DNA of 64,000 nt from an uncultured bacterium (GTDB lineage Bacteria > Planctomycetota > Phycisphaerae > Phycisphaerales > SM1A02). Location of the stretch: the NCBI GenBank assembly GCA_903919715.1, contig CAIXJC010000013.1, forward strand, positions 27,984 through 91,983. Reading direction: 5' to 3'. The translations under genes and the position numbers were made by a program. Shown piece after piece: positions 15,883-23,931 of this stretch. Every line of letters starts with the position of its first letter. Position 1 is the stretch's first letter. The notes beneath the pieces are model-generated. The model had not been told where the DNA came from, made no database searches, and saw only the letters and a list, made by a program, of their open reading frames with translations.

Positions 15883-16902
15883 ATGATCAATTCCGTTCGC
15901 AATACCGTGCTGATGTTGGTTGGGGTGTTGATGGTGGCGGGACTTTTTGGTGCAAATCAAGGTGGCACTGCTTCAGCGAAGCCGATGCCAAAGCCCGCGC
16001 CCGCTGCAACTGCATCGCCACTTTCTTGGGCCGAAGTTCTCCAACAGAATCCCGATCCCAAGGTTGTCACCAATGCGGATTTTCTCAAGCGCATCAGGGA
16101 AACAAAGTTGCCGTGGCGAGTGAAGGACAAAGCAAGTGGCATGGAGATGTTGCTCGTGCCGCCAGGCAAGTTGGTAATGGGCATGAGTCCAGGAGATACA
16201 GAAGCGCACGATGGTGAAAAACCCGCGCACGAAGTGACAATCACGAAGGCGTTTTATCTAGGGCGCACTGAAGTAACACAAGTGCAGTGGGTGAAGGTGA
16301 TGGGAGAGACTCCGAGTCAATTTAAAATATCGAGCGAAAGCCGCGACACAAAGATTGCGCAGTACATGCAAGAGGGGCTGACCAAGCAAGAGGCACAAGA
16401 AAAAGCTGGTGCAGAATCACCAAACAAATTGTTCGCGGCAACAAATCCAGTCGAAAAGGTCTCGTGGGATGACTGTCAGAAGTTCTGCGCAAAGACAGGG
16501 ATGAAACTTCCAACCGAAGCACAGTGGGAATATGCGTGTCGAGCGGGCGTCGACAAAGCGACCTACGGCGAACGGGATCAGATCGCGTGGTACAGCAAGA
16601 ACTCCGATTCGGCCACACACCCAGTCGCAAAGAAAGCGCCCAATGCACTTGGCTTCTACGACATGATCGGCAATGTTTGGGAGTGGACCAACGATTGGTA
16701 CGAAGAAGTTGGCTATTACAAATCCTGCGCAGACGGTGTGGTTGATCCAACGGGTCCTGCGCAGGGTGAATTTGGCGACCGCGTTCTGCGCGGCGGGGGC
16801 TGGGACGGCAACACCCTCTGCCGTGCCTCGGGTCGCGTCAACGGCGCCCCGGGCACCCACTGCGCCAATATCGGCTGCCGTTTCGCGAGGAGTGCCGATT
16901 AA
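15883..16902 (+). CDS. secreted FGE/SUMF1-fold protein with DGR-like variable C-terminus
   Basis: 339 residues from the ATG at 15883. A signal peptide or anchor (about 5-30) and Pro/Ala-rich linker precede a formylglycine-generating-enzyme (C-type lectin-like) domain: GMEMLLVPPGKLVMG, VSWDDCQKFC, KLPTEAQWEYACRAG, NVWEWTNDWY, RVLRGGGW. From Trp307 to the end the codons change character: most positions between fixed Trp, Arg, Pro and Asn-Ile-Gly residues are NNC (GAC, GGC, AAC, ACC, CTC, TGC, GTC, CAC). That is the pattern of a diversity-generating retroelement variable region, where AAC codons of a template are randomised. FGE-fold proteins are known DGR targets that present variable ligand-binding surfaces. 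A plain SUMF1-family enzyme or binding protein is the alternative. Confidence 0.85.
   Translation: MINSVRNTVLMLVGVLMVAGLFGANQGGTASAKPMPKPAPAATASPLSWAEVLQQNPDPKVVTNADFLKRIRETKLPWRVKDKASGMEMLLVPPGKLVMGMSPGDTEAHDGEKPAHEVTITKAFYLGRTEVTQVQWVKVMGETPSQFKISSESRDTKIAQYMQEGLTKQEAQEKAGAESPNKLFAATNPVEKVSWDDCQKFCAKTGMKLPTEAQWEYACRAGVDKATYGERDQIAWYSKNSDSATHPVAKKAPNALGFYDMIGNVWEWTNDWYEEVGYYKSCADGVVDPTGPAQGEFGDRVLRGGGWDGNTLCRASGRVNGAPGTHCANIGCRFARSAD
16771..16890 (+). other. candidate DGR variable repeat (VR)
   Basis: The last ~120 coding bases before the stop are GC-rich and, in codons 16804-16869, 17 of 22 codons end in C with first and second bases fully mixed. Fixed scaffold residues (RVLRGG, Trp, Arg, Arg, Pro, NIG, RF) match FGE-type DGR targets. 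RGGGW instead of the usual RGGSW (AGC to GGC) and IGCR (TAC to TGC from a Tyr template) also fit changes at adenines only. Exact borders need the template repeat, which is not in the window. Confidence 0.65.
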
Positions 16903-16962
16903 CCTTTTTCCTTTTTTCTTTTCCCTTTCAACTTTTGATTTATTCCGCGGCCTTCGCCGCGC
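16903..16962 (+). promoter_or_regulatory. polypyrimidine tract and GC hairpin behind the candidate VR
   Basis: Directly after the stop codon lies a C/T-rich tract to about 16934, then a perfect 6 bp hairpin CGCGGC-CTTC-GCCGCG (16946-16961) with a 4-base loop. In studied DGRs a short hairpin with a 4-base loop downstream of the variable repeat marks the target for mutagenic homing. A terminator is the alternative, but no T-run follows the stem. Confidence 0.5.
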
Positions 16963-17066
16963 GTGATTTAGTGGGCTGCGAAGGCTGTCCACCCACGGGC
17001 CGTGAAATTTTCGTAAAAACAAAAACGTCTAATGCCTAGTAACCCCAACAACCCAAACCCAACACT

Positions 17067-18251
17067 CTAGAAATCAACTAGCGGATGTCGATCGCGCTTT
17101 GAAAGCGTGAATGCCATGCCTGGAACAAGTGGAGCGATTCGCTCAGCAAGTCTTGGCAAATATCCGCGTTCGCTGTTGGTGTGTCCTGCAAGCAACAGTG
17201 TGCGACCTCCTCGAACAACTGCGAGTTGGTCGTGATGCTTTGCTTCGCCCGTGAAGAAGAGCGTCGCGCCCGCTTCGGCCGCCGCAGCGAAGAGCGACAT
17301 GCCAGAGCCCGCACAAATTCCGATCGTTTCGTGATGCGAAGTAGTTGGTGTGGAAGATTCCGCGCACTCGATGCGTTTGAGGCCAAGATGTTTCCGAAGT
17401 CGGCGCGCAATTTCTTGAGTGGTTGCGGGTTCTGAAAGTCTCAACAACCGACCTTGTCCTTCGCGAACACTTGGTTGCGCAGCGAGCGCGTGCACTTCAA
17501 TCGCTGGCGCTTCGTATGGATGCGCAGCTCGCAGTGCGGCGAGCGCAGCCGAGAGCGCCTTGGGGCCACAGATCATTTCGATGCGCTGCTCGATCACGCG
17601 TTCCAGTTTTCCCTTGCGTCCAGTACGCGGTGCCGTTGTGGGGCCGCCATAAAAAGTTCCATGCACAGGAAAAGAATGTGAACACTGCGAATAGTCGCCG
17701 ATGCGTCCTGCGCCAGCGATCGACATCGCCGCGCAAATGCGGTCGACAACATCGGCAGGCGCCAGTGTGACAATCTTGAACGACTCGCGTGCGGCAAGCG
17801 ACGATGCGGAGTCGAGCGGTCGGCATTCACCGTCGCCAATCCCTTCAGCGAGCCAATCGTTGACCCCACCTGCGACCGCATCGAGTGCAGTGTGCGGCGA
17901 TAGAACGGCAATCCCAGCGCGCGCCGCTCGATAAAGAGTTTCAGTGGATGGATCTTGCAAGACGAGCTTGCGAATTGGATCGAAAAGCGGGGGGTGATAG
18001 GCGATGATCGCCTGAACATGAAGTTCACACGCCTCCGCCATCACATCTTCGGTCAGGTCGATCGTCAAGAGGACGCGTTCGCAGAAAGACTGGGCGTCCC
18101 CAATCAGCAATCCCACATTGTCCCAAGTCGCCGCGAGCGCTGGCGGAGCAACTTTTGAAAGCGCTTTGACCAGATCGCCGACCTTTCTGGCTCGCCCTGA
18201 TGACCGACTTGTTGATGGCTTGGTCGCTCGTGTTGTCGCTCGCTTTGTCAT
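17067..18251 (-). CDS. NIF3-like dinuclear metal centre protein
   Basis: 394 residues. The NIF3/DUF34 core is split: the N-terminal half has ATWDNVGLLIGD and the metal-site IIAYHPPLFDP; the C-terminal half has FTGEAKHHDQL and GHTNSERGYLPRL. A middle insertion (about 170-270, HPYEAPAIEVHAL) corresponds to the PII/CutA-like insert of YqfO-type members. The first 22 residues are a basic Ser/Thr/Arg tail. These proteins form toroidal hexamers with two metal ions; a GTP cyclohydrolase-type or metal-chaperone role has been proposed and none is firmly established. Divergent from the PhoH gene. Confidence 0.9.
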   Translation of the reverse strand: MTKRATTRATKPSTSRSSGRARKVGDLVKALSKVAPPALAATWDNVGLLIGDAQSFCERVLLTIDLTEDVMAEACELHVQAIIAYHPPLFDPIRKLVLQDPSTETLYRAARAGIAVLSPHTALDAVAGGVNDWLAEGIGDGECRPLDSASSLAARESFKIVTLAPADVVDRICAAMSIAGAGRIGDYSQCSHSFPVHGTFYGGPTTAPRTGRKGKLERVIEQRIEMICGPKALSAALAALRAAHPYEAPAIEVHALAAQPSVREGQGRLLRLSEPATTQEIARRLRKHLGLKRIECAESSTPTTSHHETIGICAGSGMSLFAAAAEAGATLFFTGEAKHHDQLAVVRGGRTLLLAGHTNSERGYLPRLAERIAPLVPGMAFTLSKRDRHPLVDF

Positions 18252-18318
18252 TGGGGATCACGCTACCCGCTTGTACAAATTCAAGGTTCATTCGTCACGG
18301 ACGAAATCAAATCGTATT

Positions 18319-19791
18319 ATGCCGATATCCATGATGAGCCGACCAAACCCGGGAACGGGCTTCCACAAGTCAGAGGCGAAGGCGCCCACTACGACGAGTG
18401 CGGAGCAGGTACGCAAGCACTTTGTCCTCGATACAAATGTGCTTCTTCACAACCCTCAGTCGATTTTCAAGTTCAAAGAGCACGAGGTGATCATTCCTCT
18501 GACTGTGCTCGAAGAACTTGACACGTTCAAGAAGAACAACGACGAGAAGGGGCGCAATGCACGCCAAGTGATTCGATCACTTGATCGGCTGCGTGGCGTT
18601 GGCCACCTCTTTGAAGGCGTCGTTTGGAATGAGCAAGGTGGATCCGTTCGCGTCATGCGGTTCAAGCCGTCGGCGAACTACGACTTAGATCTCAGTATCA
18701 CCGACAACCGAATCATCGGCGTCGCTCATGCCCTACAGGACGCTGGCTTGCGCACCATCTTTGTTTCCAAGGACATCAACGCACGCGTGAAGTGTGATGC
18801 GATTGGCATTACTGCCGAAGATTTCGAGGCTGACCGAGTTGATGCTGATTGGTTGAATACTGGCTTTATCACCAGCCGTGTCCCACGTAAATTGATCGAC
18901 GATCTCTATTCAGAGCGCCAGTTGCCCATCGCTCGAATCGAAGCAGTACCTGGAGCGATTCCGCATCATGCAGAGGCTGGACGCCATGAAGTCGCAACGC
19001 TCCTTCCGAATCATTTCATCTCGCTTGTCGACGAGAATGATCCGTCACACACTGGCTTGGCGCGTCGACTCGCCGATACGGATCACATCATTCCGATCAC
19101 TGGTCCGCGCAAGCCGATCTACGGCGTGATCGCGCGCAATGTCCAACAAACGATGGCGCTTGACCTGCTACTCGATGACGAAATCAAACTCGTCACGTTG
19201 ATCGGTCCCGCAGGGACGGGTAAGACGCTGCTTGCGATCGCAGCGGGCATGCACAAGGTTTTCAAAGAAGAGCGCTTTGATAAGTTGCTCGTCGCTCGTC
19301 CGATCATGCCACTTGGTCGTGATATTGGATATTTGCCAGGCGATAAGGATGAAAAACTGGCGATGTGGATGCAGCCGATCTTCGATAATGTTGCATATCT
19401 TTTGTCGACGCGTGGCGGTCATGGTGGATCCGAGCCCGATAGCAAGACGACCGAGCAGCGCATTGATCAATTGATTGCCTCTCGCAAATTGGTCTTGGAG
19501 CCGATCACCTATATCCGCGGGCGAAGTATTCCCCACCAATTCATTATTGTGGACGAAGCTCAGAATCTTTCGCCGCATGAGGTCAAGACAATCGTGTCGC
19601 GTGTTGGAGACGGAACAAAGATCGTGCTGTGTGGAGATATCGCACAGATCGACAACCCATATCTCGATGCGGCCAGCAACGGGCTTTCACACTTGATCGA
19701 GCGCATGAAGGGTCATCGACTTGCGGGACATGTCACGCTCTCGAAGACCGAGCGCAGCGAACTCGCGAGTCTTGCCGCAGAAATGCTCTAG
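18319..19791 (+). CDS. PIN domain-PhoH ATPase fusion (PhoH/YlaK type)
   Basis: 490 residues from the ATG at 18319 (18331 also possible). An N-terminal PIN nuclease domain starts at about residue 33 (KHFVLDTNVLLHNP; acidic residues DTN and, further on, TDN). A PhoH-type ATPase follows with Walker A GPAGTGKT (296-303) and Walker B IIVDEAQN (about 410). PIN-PhoH proteins act as RNA helicase/nucleases in known cases. The gene is monocistronic and followed by a small membrane protein gene. Confidence 0.92.
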   Translation: MPISMMSRPNPGTGFHKSEAKAPTTTSAEQVRKHFVLDTNVLLHNPQSIFKFKEHEVIIPLTVLEELDTFKKNNDEKGRNARQVIRSLDRLRGVGHLFEGVVWNEQGGSVRVMRFKPSANYDLDLSITDNRIIGVAHALQDAGLRTIFVSKDINARVKCDAIGITAEDFEADRVDADWLNTGFITSRVPRKLIDDLYSERQLPIARIEAVPGAIPHHAEAGRHEVATLLPNHFISLVDENDPSHTGLARRLADTDHIIPITGPRKPIYGVIARNVQQTMALDLLLDDEIKLVTLIGPAGTGKTLLAIAAGMHKVFKEERFDKLLVARPIMPLGRDIGYLPGDKDEKLAMWMQPIFDNVAYLLSTRGGHGGSEPDSKTTEQRIDQLIASRKLVLEPITYIRGRSIPHQFIIVDEAQNLSPHEVKTIVSRVGDGTKIVLCGDIAQIDNPYLDAASNGLSHLIERMKGHRLAGHVTLSKTERSELASLAAEML

Positions 19792-19847
19792 CCCGCAATT
19801 TTCGTGCACGGTCATCTCACGAAGCGAGTCGTGTTCCTTATCACACA

Positions 19848-20072
19848 ATGAAACATTTCTTAACAAGCTTGGCGAACTCTGGCTCGGTGACGGTATGCAC
19901 GAGCATCGTGATGACTGTGAAGAACACCGGCGCGCTCGAATTTTGGGTTTGGCTTCCAAACTGGTGCATCAGTTGGAGCATTGTGTGGGCGTATGTCTAC
20001 TTCTTGGCTCCCAAGGTTAGCCACTTCATCTCCGCTCGAGTTAAAGATCGACCGAAGTCAACAGCCAGTTGA
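19848..20072 (+). CDS. DUF2798-like small membrane protein
   Basis: 74 residues with two hydrophobic segments (about 8-28 and 35-57). The layout NSGSVTVCTSIVMTVKNTG, then WLPNWCISWSIVWAYVYFLAP matches the two-helix DUF2798 family (N/G-rich turn, W-x-x-x-W, terminal P-x-V). Function unknown; integral to the cytoplasmic membrane. Ends convergent with the FUSC transporter gene, 18 bases away. Confidence 0.75.
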   Translation: MKHFLTSLANSGSVTVCTSIVMTVKNTGALEFWVWLPNWCISWSIVWAYVYFLAPKVSHFISARVKDRPKSTAS

Positions 20073-20090
20073 CGAACATCTGACAGTCAA

Positions 20091-22469
20091 TCATGCGGTG
20101 ACGACTGAGGGTGCAGAGGGGCGGAATGGTTGCTTTGCGCTGCGAAATTGCGCTCGCTCGCTCGCAATTCGATTGAGCACGTTTGATAATTCGAACAGAC
20201 GCATCGATGCGACGCGGTACATCCCAACTTGTCCCAGAATGAATTCGCTGGATGCAGCGTTCATCGCCCGAATACGCGGTCTCATCCGAATTGTTGGAAT
20301 GAGTTGTTCGAGTGCATGCGACTCCGCTTCGAGTTGCTGTGCGCGGAGAGCAAATTCGCTGTATTCGCCCGACTCCATTGCATCGCACCCGACAATGCAC
20401 GTCGAGCGAATGGACTCGGCGCACGCATGGAGTTCTTCAAGATCGCTGAACATTGTCTCGGGTGTCAACCGTGCCGTGATCCGATTGAGCGCAAGTGCGT
20501 TGTTGTTGTACACAATCAATGTCAAGTGGTCTGTAATTTCCGCAACCTGTTCCTTCGAGATCGTTGGTTCACTGGCTCGCGGCTCGCGTTGCAATGTCTG
20601 ACCGAGTGTTCGGCTTCGCAAAATGAGCGAAAGCAATTTGTATCGCAGGTGAGTGAGATCTGTTGAGGTTCCTGGATTGGATGGGAAGCCAAGGGTTGAG
20701 ATTTTGCTGACACGTTCCAATGTGAGAGCGAAGATCCGCATGAGTTCATTGCGCGCGAAATCAGGGCGAAACCAGTTGAAAAGCGCAAGTGTTACGAGCG
20801 TTCCAAGAAAGACTCCGACGATGCGCGCCGACGGGGGACTTAAGTCAATCGTTGGTTGGAACGATGTGCCGATGGCGATCGCAAGACAGAAAATTGCTTG
20901 GACTCCCAGATATGAAATATTTGGTCCGCCGGTCATGATCCAGGCGAGCGGCGCGCTGCATCCAATCCATATCAGGAGTAACCCTGGAGAACTGTCGACA
21001 GTTGGAATGAGGAAAATGATCGCGAAGACCGACACGAGTCCTCCGACGATCGTGCCGATGAGCCGTAGTCGCGCGCGGGCTCGTGTGCCTTCGCTCGATC
21101 CTCCGGTTGCGCCGACCACCATCAACGGTGTGACCAACATCGTGCCGAGGCTTGGAAATTGGGTTGCGGTGACGAAGATCAGGCCAATGACGCACGCAGT
21201 GGCGAGTTTGATTGAAAACCAGAAACTTCTTTGCGCATCATCTCGCAGTCCTGGCGCAAGGAGTGGAGTCGAGATCATGCGCAGCACTTCACTTCGTTTG
21301 GCGCCGGCTCCGCTGACGGACGTTCCGTTCTCGATTTGTGCGCTGGAATAGGTTGTGTGAAACGCCCGACACATCGAGATCGTCGCCATAAATGCTTGAT
21401 TGATCGCAGGCGAACGGCCCGTTCCGTCGCGAATTCCAAGCTGATCAATTCGCACCTCATGCGCTTGTGCGAATGAATCAATCGCAAGTCGCAGGGGTTC
21501 AAAGTCGATCGGATTCGACTGGAGTGATGTCACGAGATCGATGGGGCTCTGGACCCAATCAGCGAGTTGCCCAAGGATCCCCGTGAGTGCGTTCATCAAC
21601 TCGGCCGTGGGTTCGAGCAAGGCGCGATCGACCGACGTGTCGTTCAATTGTTTGGTCAAGGCAATCGTGTTGCTGGTGATCGAACCAATGGCGCTTATCA
21701 GCGTGACTCGGTCAGTCAATTGAGCGAGATCGCCGCGGACATCGAGATTGGAAAACGCACCATTGGCAAGATAGACAAAGAGTTTTTGTGCGTCGAGTGG
21801 ATCAAGCGAACGAGGTGGTAGCGCAACAATTGGTTGGTCGACTGCGCGTAGCCGGGCAATGATCCACTTCGTTCGTTCGATTTCAACTTTGACGGCAATG
21901 ATGTATTTCTTGCGGAAATCTCGAATGGGCTTGGCGGGGTAAATCAGAGCAAGCGCAATCCAGGAAGTGATGACGCCGATCGCGACGATCCAAAATCGTT
22001 GAAAGCAGATTCCGCCGATTCGATCAAACCCCGTTTTCGAATCCCATGCGACAATCAAGATTGATAAAGCAAAGACCCATCCAACATATGGTTGTTCGCT
22101 TCGTGCGATGACCAGTCCAGCCAACACGATGGCAACGTAAAACGCCGCGACATAGAACCAGAATTGTTGATAGAAAACCGCTGTGATGATGTACGCAACT
22201 GCGACGCCAGCAATCGTTCCCATAAGTCGCTGCATCATCTTCAGGACAGATGAGTCGACGCTCGGCGAACAAATGATCATGATGCTGATGATGGACCAAT
22301 AGCCTTCGGAGAGATGAAACGTTTGCGTGATAAACATCGAAAGCGTTGTCGCAAAAACGACTCGGAGGGTCGCGTGCCAACGCTCGGGTGAAGTCGCCAT
22401 TTCCTTGCGCAGAAATGCGAAGAGTGCCGCTTCGTAATCCGCAACCCACTTCATGTGTGTGTCGAGCAT
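20091..22469 (-). CDS. FUSC-family membrane protein (aromatic acid/fusaric acid exporter type)
   Basis: 792 residues in the YccS/AaeB layout: N-terminal block of about six membrane helices (about 30-185, with YWSIISIMIICSPS), a long soluble helical region, then a second membrane block (about 420-560, with WFSIKLATACVIGLIFV) and a cytoplasmic C-terminal helical domain. Such proteins export small aromatic or toxic acids, usually driven by the proton gradient and with partner proteins. It overlaps the upstream pabB-like gene by 19 bases, so the two are co-transcribed; a link to chorismate-derived aromatics is a reasonable inference. Confidence 0.85.
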   Translation of the reverse strand: MLDTHMKWVADYEAALFAFLRKEMATSPERWHATLRVVFATTLSMFITQTFHLSEGYWSIISIMIICSPSVDSSVLKMMQRLMGTIAGVAVAYIITAVFYQQFWFYVAAFYVAIVLAGLVIARSEQPYVGWVFALSILIVAWDSKTGFDRIGGICFQRFWIVAIGVITSWIALALIYPAKPIRDFRKKYIIAVKVEIERTKWIIARLRAVDQPIVALPPRSLDPLDAQKLFVYLANGAFSNLDVRGDLAQLTDRVTLISAIGSITSNTIALTKQLNDTSVDRALLEPTAELMNALTGILGQLADWVQSPIDLVTSLQSNPIDFEPLRLAIDSFAQAHEVRIDQLGIRDGTGRSPAINQAFMATISMCRAFHTTYSSAQIENGTSVSGAGAKRSEVLRMISTPLLAPGLRDDAQRSFWFSIKLATACVIGLIFVTATQFPSLGTMLVTPLMVVGATGGSSEGTRARARLRLIGTIVGGLVSVFAIIFLIPTVDSSPGLLLIWIGCSAPLAWIMTGGPNISYLGVQAIFCLAIAIGTSFQPTIDLSPPSARIVGVFLGTLVTLALFNWFRPDFARNELMRIFALTLERVSKISTLGFPSNPGTSTDLTHLRYKLLSLILRSRTLGQTLQREPRASEPTISKEQVAEITDHLTLIVYNNNALALNRITARLTPETMFSDLEELHACAESIRSTCIVGCDAMESGEYSEFALRAQQLEAESHALEQLIPTIRMRPRIRAMNAASSEFILGQVGMYRVASMRLFELSNVLNRIASERAQFRSAKQPFRPSAPSVVTA

Positions 22470-23851
22470 TTTTCAGCGAGTGCGGCGCGTGACGCCAGAG
22501 CCATGCGAATAATCTGGGTCTTTGCCAAACATTCTCTTGCTTCAGCTGCTGGCTCGCTGTCGGCGACGATGCCACATCCCGCGTGATAGTCGAGAGTCCA
22601 CTCATGTTCGACATGCGACCGAGTCAATTGCGCTGTGCGAATTGCGACGCTGAAGAGCGCAGATCCGCATCCACTCGCAAGTCCGATCGCGCCGCAATAT
22701 GGTCCACGCGGAGCCGATTCAAGTTCGTCGATAATTTGCATGGCCCGCACCTTTGGAGCGCCGGTGACGGATCCTGGTGGAAAGCACGCAGAAAAAAGGT
22801 CGGCAAGACCATTCGACGGCGAGAGTTTCCCCGATATTTCTGCGACGGCTTGCAGGATTGTCGGGTGGTGTTCGAGCATTCGCGCCTCGTCGACGCGGAT
22901 AGATCCGATTTCGCAAACTCGTCCAAGATCGTTGCGCATGAGATCGACGATCATGTGAAGTTCTGCCGCATCCTTTGCGCTTGCCATCAATTCCTCGGCC
23001 TCTTCGGGGTCGGCCCGTGTCCCTTTCATCGGCCGAGTGATCACGCGCCGACTTTCTCCATCGAGCGCAAGAAAGAGTTCTGGACTGAACGAAAGCAGCG
23101 TTCGATCATCATCGAGTTCGAGGTATGCGCCATACCGCGGCGAGGTTCTTTCGAGTGCATCAAGTGCGAACGCACGAATATTGCCCGCAATGCGCGCGCG
23201 AAATGGCTGGGTGATGTTCGCCTGAAAAATATCGCCTGCACGAACATAGTCGACGGTGCGAGAAACCATCCGCTGAAAATTTTGCGTGGTTGAGCGCGGT
23301 TCAAACCGTCCATTGTCAAGGGCGTACCACTCGTCCTGCGGACCGTCCTGCGAATCGGTGTTGACCATCGCAACAACATCATCCGCATCTGGATCGCCAA
23401 CATCGAACCATCGAGCGAGTGCGTGGGAATAGACAAGCGCACGTGGAACTCGGCAGAGCATCGCGTCTGGCCACATCGAAACAGGATCTTGGCGACCGTG
23501 TGCGCCATCTTTGATATGTGCGCGGGGTTCGAAAAGTGGCGCACAGCCATAACCAGCAAATCCGATCCATCCTCCGACGAACGGGAGGCGCAACCGTCCA
23601 GAATCAACAAATGCACCAGCGCATGGCGGGGCAAATTCTCGGACGAGATCGAGAAGATCTGCTGCACGGCCGTTCTGCGCATTCACTGATGCGACTTCGA
23701 GGCGTGGCGCAAGAATGGTCCACTGATCGAAGATCGGGGATTGCCCTCCAGAAACCAGAGCGAGCAGCGGAATATCGCGGCGCCACGATGCCATGACCTG
23801 CTGTGGACTGAAGGTCCAGTCGAGTTCACGAATTGATCCACAAGGGGCCAT
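22451..23851 (-). CDS. pabB: aminodeoxychorismate synthase component I-like chorismate-binding enzyme
   Basis: 466 residues of the TrpE/PabB family. Motifs: AGDIFQANITQPF, TRPMKGTRADP, DLMRNDLGRVCEIGSI (metal-binding Glu region), FPPGSVTGAPKVRAMQII and PRGPYCGAIG. The PIKGT-type motif reads PMKGT, with the Lys that in PabB forms the covalent intermediate, favouring p-aminobenzoate synthesis over anthranilate synthase. It would supply folP (14092). No glutamine amidotransferase partner is in the window. The start at 23851 is 81 bases from the divergent ppdK. Confidence 0.87.
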   Translation of the reverse strand: MAPCGSIRELDWTFSPQQVMASWRRDIPLLALVSGGQSPIFDQWTILAPRLEVASVNAQNGRAADLLDLVREFAPPCAGAFVDSGRLRLPFVGGWIGFAGYGCAPLFEPRAHIKDGAHGRQDPVSMWPDAMLCRVPRALVYSHALARWFDVGDPDADDVVAMVNTDSQDGPQDEWYALDNGRFEPRSTTQNFQRMVSRTVDYVRAGDIFQANITQPFRARIAGNIRAFALDALERTSPRYGAYLELDDDRTLLSFSPELFLALDGESRRVITRPMKGTRADPEEAEELMASAKDAAELHMIVDLMRNDLGRVCEIGSIRVDEARMLEHHPTILQAVAEISGKLSPSNGLADLFSACFPPGSVTGAPKVRAMQIIDELESAPRGPYCGAIGLASGCGSALFSVAIRTAQLTRSHVEHEWTLDYHAGCGIVADSEPAAEARECLAKTQIIRMALASRAALAEKCSTHT

Positions 23852-23931
23852 TCGTCCATCCTAGTCGGTGGAATACGCCATCAAAACAGTGTGGGTCGAG
23901 TACGATGAAATTCTTTCCACTGGAGACCACA

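Noticed and set aside
15883..17066. Local DGR reverse transcriptase or template repeat near the variable region
   Set aside because: No reverse transcriptase motif (YxDD-type) or A-rich near-copy of 16771-16890 was found anywhere in the window, so I report only a remote target.
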